Positions 9,381 through 21,884 of a stretch of DNA of 64,000 nt are shown here, piece by piece. Each line of letters begins with the position of its first letter. The first letter of the stretch is position 1. The DNA is taken from contig JAKZHN010000046.1 in assembly GCA_037179335.1 (NCBI GenBank), positions 124,001 to 188,000 of the forward strand, in the 5' to 3' direction. Origin of the DNA: Cyclaneusma minus (lineage: Eukaryota > Ascomycota > Leotiomycetes > Marthamycetales > Marthamycetaceae). The position numbers and the translations under genes are program-made. Under the pieces are notes generated by a model. The model had not been told where the DNA came from. It saw only the letters and a program-made list of their open reading frames with translations, and ran no database searches.

Positions 9381-11125
9381 GGTCAGGGGAAGTCTTATCG
9401 GAGGCCAGCGGTCGGCGTTCAGCGCTCAGCGCATCGACAGGTTTTCTCGAATCGGCATGGATAAATCGGTTCGGGGCCGATTCCTATGTCGCCGGCATGT
9501 CTCTTATGCGCCCGCGTCGGAAGTCGAGATTCAGGGTTCTTTCAGCTTCGTACTCGACATGGAAGCTCTGGAACTTATCGGGCGGTCCTGCGGCGGCACG
9601 GCCCAATTGACAGCAGATTGAGAAAGTGGTGAGGAGGTAGATTCGGGTTTTTGTCCGTTGAGCTGGGGTGTGATCGTTTGTGTCCGCAAAGTAGTTGGTT
9701 GCACATTGATGTGTTTGTTTCACGAGTCGGTGGATGGGGGAACATGAAGCTCGTCATCCTGTCGGCCAAGTCACCCCGAGAGGCTAAATACAATGCCGAA
9801 GTTATACCGACGCCGTGCTCTACCGCGTCTTCCTTTTTTCTTAGGCCCCTTTTCTTTTTCATGAAAGGCATTGGTACAAATATTTAGGAAATAGAATTCG
9901 AATTAACGTGGCTAAGTGGCGAGTGAGTACCTACCTACCATGGAAACGAGTTCCTTATCTCCTTCCCCGCCCCCTTTTCTCTGGCACTCCGTCGACTCAG
10001 CACAACATCCCCGACCCGAGTCTTCAAGCCACTGTCGAAGTCCCAAAAACCTGTCACCATCAACACAAGTATTTTCAAAAATTCAACAGAACTTTCTCGA
10101 TGCGACAGAACACAAGTCAGGTGACCAAGTCCCGATATTTTCTTTTGTCGCACGTCGATGATCCACCCCCTCCTTCCCTTGGGGCTACCTTTATCAGAAA
10201 TTTCATGATCTTGCACCACAACCTCAAATCAACCCCGTTTTGGATGGTTTTTGGTGCGTTGAATAGCTCTTGGATTTGACTACAAGCTTGTGTAAAAACT
10301 TCTTTCGATACCATAATGTTCTAGTGTACATATCTGAAGCTGAGAGGAATGCTGGCTGTACCGTGTACACCCTCATCCGTATGTCGGATGCCAAGGGCAT
10401 GCAGTAGTACTTCGGTCTGTACTACCAGGTGATTTCGTCTGTACTAGGTATACATCTGTGCAAATTTGCATCTTTAGAATTCCTAGTCTGCTATCACAGC
10501 GATACTGCTCTAGGGTACAGTAAGAAGAAAAATGCTCTATGTATGGCTTGAATTCAGCGGGTGATAGTAGGTTCATTAAGAACAATTGATGATGACTTTG
10601 CTTCAGTCCGTCCCGGTATACTTTCCGGCTACCTAATATCAGACCATCTTCTATCTCTCGGAACTTCTGGAAAGACCAAGCCGTAAGTCTGGAGCCGCCG
10701 TTACAAGGACTGGGGCGTCCCTTGTAAGTCCTGGAAACGGTTGTTGAGCTCAGGTGACTATCAGAAATGGAGCAGAGCCCCGACAACGAGAATTGGAAGA
10801 TTACTCACATCCCAAAGAGAGAGGATGGGAGCAAGCCTTAAAGAGACTCGAGTGAAAAGGATTGCGGTCGAAAGAGCAGGGAGTCACGAACCGCACAAGA
10901 AGCAACCGTGGTAGAACGAGTCGTCAGTCGACTCTTAAATCCTGAACCAACATCTTTACGCGGAGACCTTCAATCTCGACACATCTCTCCTTGCAACTTG
11001 AAAAGACTTCCAACCTCGCATTAGAAAGACCGTTGCTAAAACTTACAGCAGAGTAAAAAGCCACGAAAGTTAAACCCCAAGACTTAGAGTATTAGATTCC
11101 AGAGGCAATAAAGAAAACATCTGAA
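9381..11125. other. Gene-poor stretch upstream of the LysM gene
   Basis: The first few hundred bases are presumably the LysM gene promoter. Several 60-140 codon open frames occur on both strands, but none has a domain, signal peptide or splice pattern I would defend. No tRNA or rRNA is seen here. The part past about 11000 becomes A-rich and grades into the tandem array. Confidence 0.5.
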
Positions 11126-11129
11126 GAAC

Positions 11130-11665
11130 ATAACCAGAAGGACACGACGAGTTAACTTACTGTTCTGGAGACCAGATAGCAGTTTTGACAGCCTTCGACG
11201 CACACTACTCTAGCCCAAAACGGGAGCGAAGATCGAGAATCGAAAATCGAAAATCGAAAAAAAAAAAAAAAAAAACCTCCAACCTCCAAAATACCAGCCA
11301 CGAAGATTTACCCAGTTAATTCGTTAATCAGTAATCCGGGGCTTTAGACTGGAGGCCTTGGCAGCCTTTGACAAGAACCGGCCCATTCAATCCCCAAAAC
11401 GGAAGGCACATCCAAAATCTCAAATCAACTTACCCAGGTCCAAAAAAATTCCCAAAAAATTCAGCCAGGACGTTCAGCAAGTCAACTTGCTAAACCAGGG
11501 GTATAGATAGAGCCAGTAGCAACCGGATACACTATTTCTTATCCAAGTCCCAAAACGAAACAAAACTCCCACCGAGCTCTCCAAAAACTCCAAAAAAAAT
11601 CCAAAAAATCAGCCAGGAGGATATACCGAGTTAACTCGGTATTCCGGGGGTATCGAGCCCCCGGC
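11130..11665. repeat. Imperfect tandem array with palindromic cores
   Basis: About four diverged units spaced roughly 150-170 bp apart. Each has a core like CCGAGTTAACTCGG: perfect palindrome near 11625-11638, degenerate at about 11150, 11315 and 11480. The core is followed by a CCGGGG-like word, then AACCGG and CCCAAAAC(G), then A-rich CCAAAAA stretches ending in CAGCCAGGA. An A homopolymer of about 19 bases lies near 11260. The last unit runs straight into the 3' end of the tRNA-Lys gene. Confidence 0.65.
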
Positions 11666-11759
11666 GGGGGTCGAACCCGCAACCTTTTGATGCCTTAAGT
11701 CTCTTTTTGTGGAAGAGGTAGCTAAGAGTCAAACGCTCTACCGATTGAGCTACGGAGGC
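11656..11759 (-). tRNA. tRNA-Lys (anticodon CUU) with a 31-nt intron
   Basis: On the minus strand a complete cloverleaf can be folded. The acceptor stem is GCCTCCG with CGGGGGC (one T-G pair) and discriminator T. The D-arm is GCTC/GAGC around AATCGGTA. The anticodon stem is TTTGA/TCAAA with loop CTCTTAA, giving anticodon CTT. The T-arm is GCGGG/CCCGC around TTCGACC. A 31-nt intron (11722-11692) sits after position 37, the canonical place for eukaryotic nuclear tRNA introns. Mature length is 73 nt plus CCA. The body is close to yeast tRNA-Lys(CUU) in sequence pattern. Confidence 0.93.
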
Positions 11760-13024
11760 TGTTGTGGATTCGGATGAATTGATGGTGGATGGTCTGCAGA
11801 GTAGGTTAATGTTCGGAAAACGAATCGTTCCACGCCGACGGAGAATGATTGCCCAACAATTATTGTTGGCGGATGCTTCGACTGGGGAGATGCTGGTGTT
11901 GAAACAGATTTGCGGTGTGATGGCGGATGTGCGTACGGGGGAATGATTTTCCGAAGCGCTTGCAAACTATGTGGCTTTGGCCTTTGAAGAGGACATCGTC
12001 ACCTTGTTGCCGCGAGGTCGGTTCCTTGATAGCGGAAGCAGCCGATGAGTTGGAGGCAACGGGAGTTAGGTCAATGAAAATGGCTGCAAATACGCTAGCG
12101 GGGGATATATTGGGAATCGAGGTCAGTCTGTCGAGAGAATAGCGGAAAGTTTGGCCTGTTCTGTTTGTCTTTTTGGACGGCGACACATCGTTTGACTGCC
12201 GGGGACCGGGGTTGCTGATGGTGGAATGTTACAGGTGTGTTGCTATGACCTTTTCGCATGAGTTGAGAAAGTGCCGGGACCTTCCATCTTGCAAAGGTCG
12301 ATAAGCTTCTCAGGGGAAAGAGAGCGATTTGGTAGTTCAGTTACCAGTAATGTTGTATAAGGAAGAAAGACAGCTGGCGTTGTGTCTCCTTATCACCTTA
12401 CCTAAAGCGGTCATATCAAAACAACCCCGCTCAGGTCCAACTTCGCGGGGTGCTGTCTCGGCCACAAACCGCTGGATGTCGAACACTATTTTCTGTGATT
12501 ATGAATAGCTATTGATAAACCTCTGGATTCTATTTGCTTTCGCCCATTTTTTTTTTTGAAATTTGAAAAAAAAAAGGTGGGAGGGGGGTATTGGTATTCG
12601 ATCAGTTACGGTTTCCTATCTTTAAAGATCTTCAAGTCCTTCTGTACATCCCGGGTCTGTCAATTACGCCTCAAAATCTCGAAACTTCAAGGCCCTGATC
12701 TTTCTCGGGATGTAACTCGGATATATGTGTGCGCTTCGGTGACCGACGAATTGATAGGTCGATGGCTTCGGGCAGTGCAAACCAAGCCACTTAAGTACCA
12801 GGCCCAGCTGTTGTGGCACATCATGCATATTCACAGCCTTCTAAGTTGGCAGCTGACAGCACGAAGACTGGCAGCTTGTATGTGTTCTCCATAGGGACGG
12901 GATCTGGGTCCTTATGGGATGTTAATCTGTTTACCAGTGCTTCATGCTTTGTCCGAAAAGCCGACTCCTTCGACCTCGAGTCATTTAAGCTGCTAGTACA
13001 ATCACTCTCGAACTGTATATCATT
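11760..13024. other. Intergenic between tRNA-Lys and the HET gene
   Basis: Open frames of 60-110 codons at 11764-12190 show no domain. A partial copy of repeat R1 lies at 12190-12350. The stretch 12546-12580 has T and A homopolymers. The 5' region of the HET gene starts after about 12600; no promoter motif can be assigned with confidence. Confidence 0.5.
12190..12350 (+). repeat. Dispersed repeat R1, partial copy
   Basis: It aligns to 15245-15365 in the same orientation, through GATGGTGGAATGTT, then a GGTGTGTTGCTATGACCTNTTC-like block, then GAGTTGAGA. Thus related sequence lies on both sides of the HET gene at 13025-15158. The match fades after about 12350. Confidence 0.6.
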
Positions 13025-15158
13025 ATGGCTCTCGATATGATGCTTGGGAAGCTTGGGCTGCTTAGCTTCTCCCGTCGAACACGAACACAAGATGCCTTAT
13101 ATCGACATCGGATCTCGATCGCGAAGGATGTAAGAAGCTATTCGAGCGACAGTAGCGACAGGGGAGACAGTACAGATGTCAATACGGGCAGTCCAAGTCC
13201 AACACCGGCTAGTCTTGACACATCTCCCGAGCCCGAACCTATCGACGTGAATCTCACAGGGTCTCTATCAACCACGGTATTTTGCAAATACTCCAGGCGT
13301 GACCGCCAGTATATAGAAAGCTTCTTTGGCTGATCTCAAGCAGAACATTTCCACAGAAACGTTTGACCAGCTCCAGAGAGTCTGTTCTACATCTTCCTCA
13401 GATAATACATCATCTTCCAGAGAAGATCTGTTATTCAACACACCCAACCGATATCAGCGTCTAGACGACCTTGAGTTGAAGCTGAGGTGGCCCGAGGGTC
13501 CCCCACGAGCAAATTTCACATACGATCCATTGAACCTCGCAACATCGTCGATTCGTTTGATCAAAGTGATACCAGTCAATTCGGATTTGATTCATTGCCA
13601 TATCGCCAACGCGTCTACAGAATCTGAGTATGTATGCCTGTCATATACTTGGGGTAGCCAAGACGATATGCACAAAATCAAGCTCAATGGCAAGAACTTC
13701 AAAGTGGGCAGGAATCTTTGGGACTTTCTCGATATAGTACGATCCAAATATATTACAGAGAGTTTCTGGATCGATGCCATATGTATCGATCAAAGCAACA
13801 CGGCAGAGAGGAACCACCAAGTGCAGCAAATGGGTAACCTCTATGCTGGAGCTAGACTTGTTCTACTCTGGCTAGGTGTAAACCTAGTCTACACTTTAAG
13901 ATGCTTTCTTTGGATGTCAAGGCAGGAAAGAGGGGATTCTGATTTTGAATGGCATAGCCAATTGTGGGACAGTTTTCTTGGTATCTGCAACAATGAATAT
14001 TGGACAAGAGCTTGGGTTGTACAGGAAATACGACTCGCCCGCCGCATCGAGGTACTGTCCGGTCCTGACACTGTATCATGGTCGACATTCTCTCGGTTAT
14101 GGCATGAAGCGACCCTCTCAGAGAGGCTCTCTATTCCCAGAAGACGGCTACTCGAAGAAAGTCATGCTGCATCGTTTCAGGAAACTCCAAAGGGAGATCG
14201 CAGTTATGTTCTAAAACCATTGAGAGATCTCCTCAAAGTCCACGGCTTGAAACAATGCTCTGATTTACGCGACCGCGTTTATTCGCTGCTGTCCCTGGCG
14301 TCTGAGGGGCGTTATCTTCCGGTAGACTACGATATTCCTCGGCTAGAACTCTTTTTTAGGACACTTGCGTTGTGCGGCGATTCTACCCCTGAAAGAGAGC
14401 AGAATCTGGATGCTACCTACAAGATTGTTGCCGAAGTTCTCGGTATTCACTTGAGTATTTATCGGCAGTCACAGAGCGGAACAAGGGGTACCAGCTTCGG
14501 TCCAATGCATTTCCCATACGTCCTGAGAACTATTTCGATCAATCAGCCTTACGTAAAGATACCTATCGAAGCAGATAACCTGCTCTGGATGAAAACTCCG
14601 CAAGACCGAGCGACAGGTCAGCAATGGCATTCCAACCCAAATGGAATGGACTCCCTGCCAGCATACACACAAGCGAAAATTGAGCTAGTCTGTGTGCTAG
14701 CCTGCGAACTCGATGGCAATATACACCAACAAGAGGACTTAGGCATACTTCTTTTCCTACGACCGTCATCCTTGAAAGATATCTGGGAATGTTCCGCAAT
14801 ACAGTACCCGATACAAACACCGATCCGCACTTTTCACGACTGCGAAACTGAAGTTTTCGACGGGATCAAAGACCCGGGAATAACGCTAAGAAGATATGGG
14901 GACCGAGACTGGCAGCTGGTGTTCTCACGCTTCGCCTTTACTTGCTGCATCGGGTCAGAACTTTGGTTCCAATGGGGGCAATCAATGTTCAAATACTACA
15001 CTTTTGCAGCCGAGCCATGGAACTTGAAAGTTCCGGCCTCTGGAGGGAGCGTGCCTACTACAGCGCCACCAGCAACATCCAAGCGTAAGGGGAGCTTGTT
15101 TTCGATTCCAGAGAGAAAGTTGAATAGGAAAAGGGGGGAGTCCGCCAACCAAGACTGA
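13025..15158 (+). CDS. HET-domain protein (heterokaryon incompatibility type)
   Basis: HET-domain proteins act in non-self recognition in filamentous ascomycetes, where they can trigger a cell-death reaction after fusion of unlike strains. Two exons, 13025-13276 and 13341-15158, join in phase and give 689 residues; the 64 bp intron has GTATTT..AAG ends. The HET domain starts near residue 181 with YVCLSYTWG, followed by LWDFLD, FWIDAICIDQ, RNHQVQQMGNLYAGA and WTRAWVVQEI, all family hallmarks. A second conserved block LRDRVYSLLSLAS follows. The N-terminal 84 residues are Ser/Asp-rich. No NACHT, WD40 or other sensor domain is present. The second exon lacks its own ATG, which supports the upstream start. 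A paralogue lies at 37475-39741. Which partner or allele it recognises cannot be told. Confidence 0.88.
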
Positions 15159-17306
15159 GGCTGCTGTGAATGTAACTGATAATACTCGAATCAAGGGGGC
15201 TGGAGATGGATGAGTGATCCGTTATCTTTTTGGGAGGTGAGACATGATTTGGCTGTGGGAGGTTGTTGATGGTGGAATGTTTTGGGCGTGTTCGCTATAA
15301 CCTCTTCTCGCGAGTTGAGAGAGCTGCCTGCTCGGGCAGACTCCCTCAGTGTTTTGTTGCACATCGACCGAGGGATAGGGTGGTATTTTGAAACACCTCT
15401 TTGAGACTTATGAGTATAATCATTTGATAGAGCCAGAAATTTGACACATATTGATGTATAACACGCCTAGGTTTGGATATCAGGGTCTTGATTAGTCCGC
15501 TGCCTTATAAGGGACTTTTATATTTAGAGCGCGCTAGCAGCTAGCGAAGCGACTCCCTAAGGCGACGAGAAGGTACTGAATCGACAGATAATCGCTGCCA
15601 TGGGTGAAAGGTCGTTGGCATCGTCGCATCCTGTCGCCCAACTCCCGAGTTGTCGCCAACTCGGCTGACTGTGTCTCATTGGCTCGAGGACTTTGTGACG
15701 CATCGGCAACCTGTGATAATTCGGGAGAGCAAGACAGATGCGCAAATGGCTGTACAGACTGGGGCAAGCAAATGAGAGAGCGTGTGGTCCATCCACAGGC
15801 ATCTGGCATCTGACACATTGCAATGGCTCTGGCACTGGCTGTCAGAGTTGAAGATCGAACAGTAAAGGGGTTTGAAGCTGACGCAGGCAGACTGGAAAGC
15901 ATACTGCCCTTTCACGGACTCTGCTAATGCGAGCACAGGCTCATCTCAGCTCACAGCGCAAAACACCACTGGGATCATCTCCTAGTAGCGCAGACTGGCA
16001 TTGAACGTTGACGTAGTACCCACGGAAAGCTTAGCCCTTGGGTTGACGGAAATTGAGGGCGCAGAGCGCGAGGGATCATAACATATTTAGGGACATAGGA
16101 CCTTGCATTGGGAAGGCTAGCTAAGGAACTGCTTTAGTAGTAGATATTGGCACTATCAAAGGCTAATCGAAAAGAGCTAGTGCTGCTGCCTTATATGGTA
16201 GGCTTAGCAGACATTCATAAGGGCACTGGGCTTTGGCGGATCAACCTCATATGCAGAAGGATCGAAGCTGGCCCGACAATTGGGCGAAACAATTCTGAAC
16301 GCCCTCGGGAGAAAAGCACGAAGATGAAAAGGAAAAATAGGCAAAAAACCCCCCCGAAGAAGACGGGGCCAAACCCTTTAAAGGGTGAGTATATATTTCA
16401 TCTTACATTACGTTTTAAGAAGTTAGAGGGTTCGTGCTATAGCTAAGTAAAGGTAACGGTTTGTCAACGAAGGACCAGCAACCAACTGCGTCCCGAAAGA
16501 CAGATTGATTAATGAAATTTGAGTCACCAATCTTGTATATGTACCAAGTGCTCTCTACCCCCCACGCAAAACTTTTCAATATCCTCGGTGGCTAAGAATA
16601 TCCTCAATGATGAGGAACGACCCCATTAAATGTAATCAAGAAGATTCTGGGTGACTAGGAACATTGCAAGAAATCAGGAACTCTCGGATGACAAAACACA
16701 AAGGAAATTCTGAGCACTACCACGCGTTGATTTCGGGAAAGGGAAGCAAACCTTATTCGTCCCACTTTATGTCCCTGCTATAAGAAGCGACAGGCTTACT
16801 CTACCTTGAGAGGTCATTTCAAAACCAAATGTGCTTGGAAGATTCAAGGAGCTGCTTTCAGTGCTCCATGCACATCAGAGCGACTTTGGAAAACGTGACT
16901 GACTGAAAAGAGCCATACGAAGCCCCCTTTCCCCAGAAGCTAGGTAGGTAGCAAAGCCATGATATCAAGCTATGATTTCAACTAGGAAGCTTAGCACCAG
17001 CTCAGAATATATCTCCACAGCCTCACGCCGATTCCGCTCCGTAGCAAGTTCATCGACACTCCCCAGCAAACAGCAGCAAGACACAACTTTTCCCAGCTAT
17101 CACACATACAACCCTTCCCGAAAATCCGCTACATGTAGCAGACGTGTGCTGAAAATCGACAAAAAACGCAGCTCCACCAAGCGATATCCGCGACAAGGAC
17201 GCCTCCCGCTCCCGAAAAATGTCTTACTTTCCCATCTCCCAAAAAACTCGAGAAGCTACAATATAGCTAGAGATACTTCCAAAAAGCAAGCTGAAGTCAG
17301 ATACTT
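15159..17306. other. Intergenic between HET gene and farB-type gene
   Basis: It holds a full copy of repeat R1 (15245-15525). The segment 16080-16230, with words such as CTAGCTAAGG and GCTAGTGCTGCTGCCTTATA, looks like old transposon sequence but has no ends I can define. No credible gene is seen; the open frames at 15534-15936 and 16972-17424 lack any domain. Confidence 0.5.
15245..15525 (+). repeat. Dispersed repeat R1, longest copy
   Basis: This copy joins the blocks seen in the others: GATGGTGGAATGTTTTGGG (shared with 12190-12350), GTTTTGTTGCACATCGACC, and ATTGATGTATAACACGCC followed by AGGTTT (shared with 29545-29735 and, more diverged, 385-570). No terminal inverted repeat or target duplication could be recognised, so the family is unassigned. 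Confidence 0.6.
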
Positions 17307-20300
17307 TCAAGCCATCGGCACATCACCATCCATACCGGTAAAATCGCCATTATTGATACCGAAGAATTGGAACCTGCAACACACAAATCGTCAGTATCTC
17401 TCACCCCAATACTCTTTTTTGTAAGGATAAAAATCGAGCATACCAGTCTTCCACATTCAACGTCGTAGGCACCGCCGCCGCACTCCCGTCACTAAACGAG
17501 TCACTCGGACTATTATCATCCTGCGGCATCTGCTCATAATTGCCCCCCGCCCACATGTTATTCGGGTACTGCGGCAATCCATGGTTTCCACCATTACCTG
17601 CCATCGGCTGTGCCTGCTGCTGCAGTGGACTGGTTCCCATCTGTCCTGGCTGTCCCTGCCCCGGTCCTCTCATGCGATTTTGCATTTGCGCCCCCTGGCC
17701 TTGCCCCTGACTCGGAATGCCCAGATTCTGGTTCTGGTTCTGGTTCTGCATTTGCGGCTGCGCCATTAGATTGGGATCCAGATTCTGGTTCTGATTCGCA
17801 GTCGACGAGAACTCGGGTGCGAGACCACCGACGGAACCTTCAGGGAAAAGCTGGTCGGGCTGGAAGTTCTCCCATACGGATTGTGAAAGATTGGGAGAAT
17901 TGCGCGTTACGAGGTAGAGATCGGGAGGTGTGGCGGGGACGGAGAAGGAGGGGTTGAATGGTGTTGGCGGCCGGGTTTGAGGGCGGGATGTGGGACCGCC
18001 CATGAAGGGTTCAGCGTGTCGTGGGTTCGGAGTTTCGTTTGGTGACACGATTGTAGGGGCGTTCATGGTGGATGGCTGCTGTTGCTGGCCTAGTTCTCGA
18101 TGCGTTTGGCTGGGTGACTGCGGTCGAGAACGCTCATATGACTCCTGAGGGGCTGGCGCGCCGGGGACGGCGAAATCGAGGGCCATGTCGTCGTATTTCC
18201 GTTTTGGTTGGTTCTGCTGCTGCCTCACCGAGTTGTGGAGATTCTGAACGAACTTCTTATGCCGCTTGCCAGCGGCTTTTTGCAGACGTTCTTCTAGGGA
18301 CTTGTTGCCTAGGATGGAGTCAAATAGCGTGTGTACCATTTTTGCCACAAGCCAAACTTTGGATATATCTTTTAGGGCTTGCATGCAGAACTTCAACCTC
18401 TCCTGAGATGCTTGGACAATAGCTGGATTGTTAGCTTGCATTTGATACAAATGCATAATCAGGGCGGAGAATAGACTGTGGACGATAAATGCCGGGCAAA
18501 ATCGTAGCTCATCGTGTGCACAAAGGTTCTCCATAATGGAGGTAATCATGCCGGCAGCCTGAAAAGCAATAGTCCTCGATGGGTACGCAGAGTCCTCGGG
18601 GTATGCGCTACTTCCATCTTTCGTCTGAGCCAACGCGGGTGGCATGTGTGCTCTATGCAGTAAGCAAAGAGTGGTATAGTAGTTTGCATGAAGCAGTGCG
18701 GACCAGAAATGGTGTCGTGGTCTTTCCCAGTACACGTCCTTGGGACAGTTCTGCAGCCAGTCGGCCAGAGCCATGTCGCTATGGGTGAGATCAATAGCAT
18801 TCTGCCGGCGTGCTTTAGAAGCTACGGAATATTGCTGAGACAAGACAAGGCCCATGATCTCGCAGAGCTTGACGTACTGCAGGAAGAAGTGGATGTGAAC
18901 CGTGTTAGGGGGAAATTCGCTCGGCATGCCTTCTTCATCCTCGATGAAGTCATCTTCCGACACCATCTCTACATCCGAGTCATCCGTATTGATATGAACC
19001 GGACGGCCAAAAGCCACAGCCACGGATCGATCTCGAGTGAATAGTGTCCACCATATTCGTTTCCATAACCGCTTGTCTGCAGCACTTAGCTGAGAGCTTT
19101 CGACACTCCGGTGCATTCCGGAACCTTGGGCAACAATTGTAGCCACCCGGCTCCAATAAAACACGTTCTTCGTCACATCCTCTGGTCCCTCCCAGTACCA
19201 GCCCATCAAAACCAAAGCCTGGACAATGGTGATCCGGTCATCCTCGTAATTGGCATCGTACAGAGCTTTCGCTCTTTTGTAAAATGTAAGAGCAGCGGGG
19301 GTTGTAGATCCATTCGCATCCATCAACTGAGGATTGTTGCAGACCCGCGAGCCGGCCAGCAGGACTGCTTGTAAGAGCAGAAGCGATGGAGGGTTTTTGG
19401 AATCCCGATATTGGCGCATAAACCTGTTGCGGTTAATGACCGGAACGATCGGTGCTACCCATTTGAAGTATGCATCCACGAGTTCGTCGCACAAACTCCG
19501 CGGTGGTAGTAGAAATGCGCCTCTTTGGTGCAGGATGTCGATTTCCACGTTGTCCAGCTCCGTCAACCTCGCCCTCGAGCCTCGCACGTTCTCGGGAAGC
19601 GGGTAGTGAACCACATTTGTTGTACCGTGTTTGTCGTGAACCAGCAAAGTCAAATTCGACGACTCTCCCAAATATGCCACTCTGCCAGCTTCTGTAATTG
19701 GCGCCCTCGTAAATTTGGGCTTCATAAATTGCGCATACGTCCCATTGTCGTAGGATTGCTTGCGAGCCTGCGCCTCGGTGAGCGAGACTGGAGGAGTTCC
19801 ATCTGAGTTCGCGACATTGCTGTTACCGCGGCCGTTCGGAGAGTCGGCGTGTTCACCATCGCCGGCATCTCCGCGGTCGCTGCCCAAGGTCAGTTTGTGA
19901 ACATCTGCTCCTGCGACGAAAGGCCGTACCTGTCAGAATCTTTCCGAGCCCCTTGTGTCTTCTTTCGTTTCGGCGCGGGGATTTTGCACTCGATCGAAAA
20001 GGCCACGCAGTTCGTGCATGGCACTCCGAGACTCGCGGCGTCGCATCGTACCTAGATGATCAGTCAGAAGGCAGGTCATCGCAACGGAATCTCGTAGATG
20101 AACTGACCTTTCGTGCGTGGCATGTCTGGAGGCGGGGGATTTGATCAGTGATCAGTTGAAGCTCGGTGCCGAGGTATCTGCAACGCTTTTTACGGCAAGG
20201 AAAGTCGGCGGAAGCTTACCTCGCAGGCTCTTGATGCACGCTGCCTAGAGACGATTTGTTAGTGCTCGCGATGCTACCCGTCCCGACGACATTTTACATA

Positions 20301-20420
20301 CCTCCTAAAACTTGGATGGCCCGGAGTTTGCGAGTTCGGTGCAGCATTGGAACCTTTGGGAGGCGATGCTCCAAAGGTGGTACTGGAGCCCGTGGGGGGC
20401 GCGTTCTCATTCGCGGCCAT
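17307..20420 (-). CDS. farB: Zn2Cys6 transcription factor, FarB/CTF1-beta type
   Basis: FarA/FarB and the Fusarium cutinase factors CTF1 activate genes for fatty-acid use and cutinase. Six exons join in phase: 20420-20302, 20244-20220, 20125-20108, 20051-19930, 19879-17444 and 17373-17307, giving 928 residues. The binuclear cluster is complete (Cys 47, 50, 57, 66, 69, 76: RACETCHARKVRCD, then VPCTNCVAFSIEC) and followed by a basic PKRKK. The fungal-specific TF domain holds ALVLMGWYWEGPEDVTKN and LWKRIWWTLFTRDRS, diagnostic of this subfamily. The C-terminal half is Gln/Pro/Asn-rich, and the short last exon restores the conserved WFQFFGINNGDF end. The zinc cluster is split by three introns, one exon being only 18 nt. 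FarB versus FarA is judged by eye only. Confidence 0.92.
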
Positions 20421-21884
20421 GGCCAGGTCTAATTCCACAACGCGGCCTCATCGGATGAGGACGGTACGAGCTATAGGGGGCGTGATGCGGACTTGTCGAT
20501 GTGATGGGGAGCTCTCGTTTCCTGGTGTCGCTGTCGTCGGTCGAGGTCGGGGTCGACGGCCGCCGAGCTTTCATCTGGTCTGCTGTGCTCCGGCCGGTCA
20601 GACTAGCCCGGATGTGGGGAAGGAAAGTTAAAGTACCTCCCAGACAAACCGTCAACATACAGATTCAAGTATTAACAATTACAGTATCCAAATATCCGCC
20701 AGCACATCACTATCCTCAGCTCTCCAGCATATATTGCAGCATATATAATGTACCACGAAGCTTCCGCGTTCTCCCTCTCTAAGTACCTATCGCCCAAGTA
20801 TCGCAGAACCCCAAATCCCAAAGCCCTTAAACGGTGGCTTGCGGCCATCCCCCCTTCCCCACAATCCCCAACGCCAACGGCGCCGGAATACATGTAGTCT
20901 CTCGCTCCCGAGTCCCCTTGCGCTCAGCCCCGTGTCGATCCAAACCCCGCTCCACGCCCAGTGCCTGTCAAGAACCCTTCCCTCAGTGTCCCCAGTCTCC
21001 CAGCAGGCCACGAGGCTTGCAGTATTCCAAAATCCCGACCCAGTACTCGGAGACTTTGGCTTGTGATTCCTCCTTCGGATTCCCATCGACCTCACTGGTT
21101 CTCGGTATATTCGGTGATTTCTGAAATACCTACCGAATGACCGAGCCCGTGATAGTTTCGCGGCCGTTGCCGTTCCAGAGAACTGGTCAGCTGAGTGCCC
21201 GTTCAGTGACCCGGCCACCCCTCACGTTCTCTCGATTTAACCTTCCAGTATTGAGTTGTTCTTGCGTGCTTCTACATGTACTGTATCAATGTAGGTAGTG
21301 TTCCAAAAATAAGATTTGACCGAGTCCAACGTTCAACTTGCATCTGATAATCAATACGATTTCTTCACAAGTCCCTTCACACAAGTCATCCGCAACTGCA
21401 AGCCCCCTTCCAGCCCACCTCCCCCACCACACACCCTCATGGACATCTTGCCGACCCTCCGACTGGCCCGCCGGCCCTTGCATATTCGGTCCATGCTCCG
21501 TAAAAGTCCATACATGTACACATCCACAAGACTTCCCTGTCCGATAGCCCGTCTCTGGTATTTCCAAAGCTACCGGCGCTAAGCGGTGATATCAACCACA
21601 GTCCAAAAATGATGGCATCCCGAGCACGCGATCGGTCACCAACAGCTATGGTGCAACATCAGACGAATGGCACCAGGTGAATCAAGTCTCCCGTTCTTCC
21701 CAAATGCAAATCGATCACTGTCACTATTAAAAGCAAGTGCTCTCTCATCCATTTGCGGAGAGGAATACCGAGGGATTCCGTTTCTTTGCAAATGCGATTA
21801 ACACCGCCACTCCATACCTAATTTTCGCTTGACCTCCAACAATGTATCAAAAATCACTTTTCCCACCCATCCATCTACCAGTGA
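20421..21884. other. Intergenic, farB promoter and MCD4 3' flank
   Basis: The part next to 20421 is the presumed farB promoter. The rest is the 3' side of MCD4. Several open frames up to 143 codons exist on both strands without domain signals. No RNA gene or repeat was recognised. Confidence 0.5.

Noticed and set aside
11764..12190. Open frames next to tRNA-Lys on both strands
   Set aside because: Overlapping frames with no recognisable protein feature.
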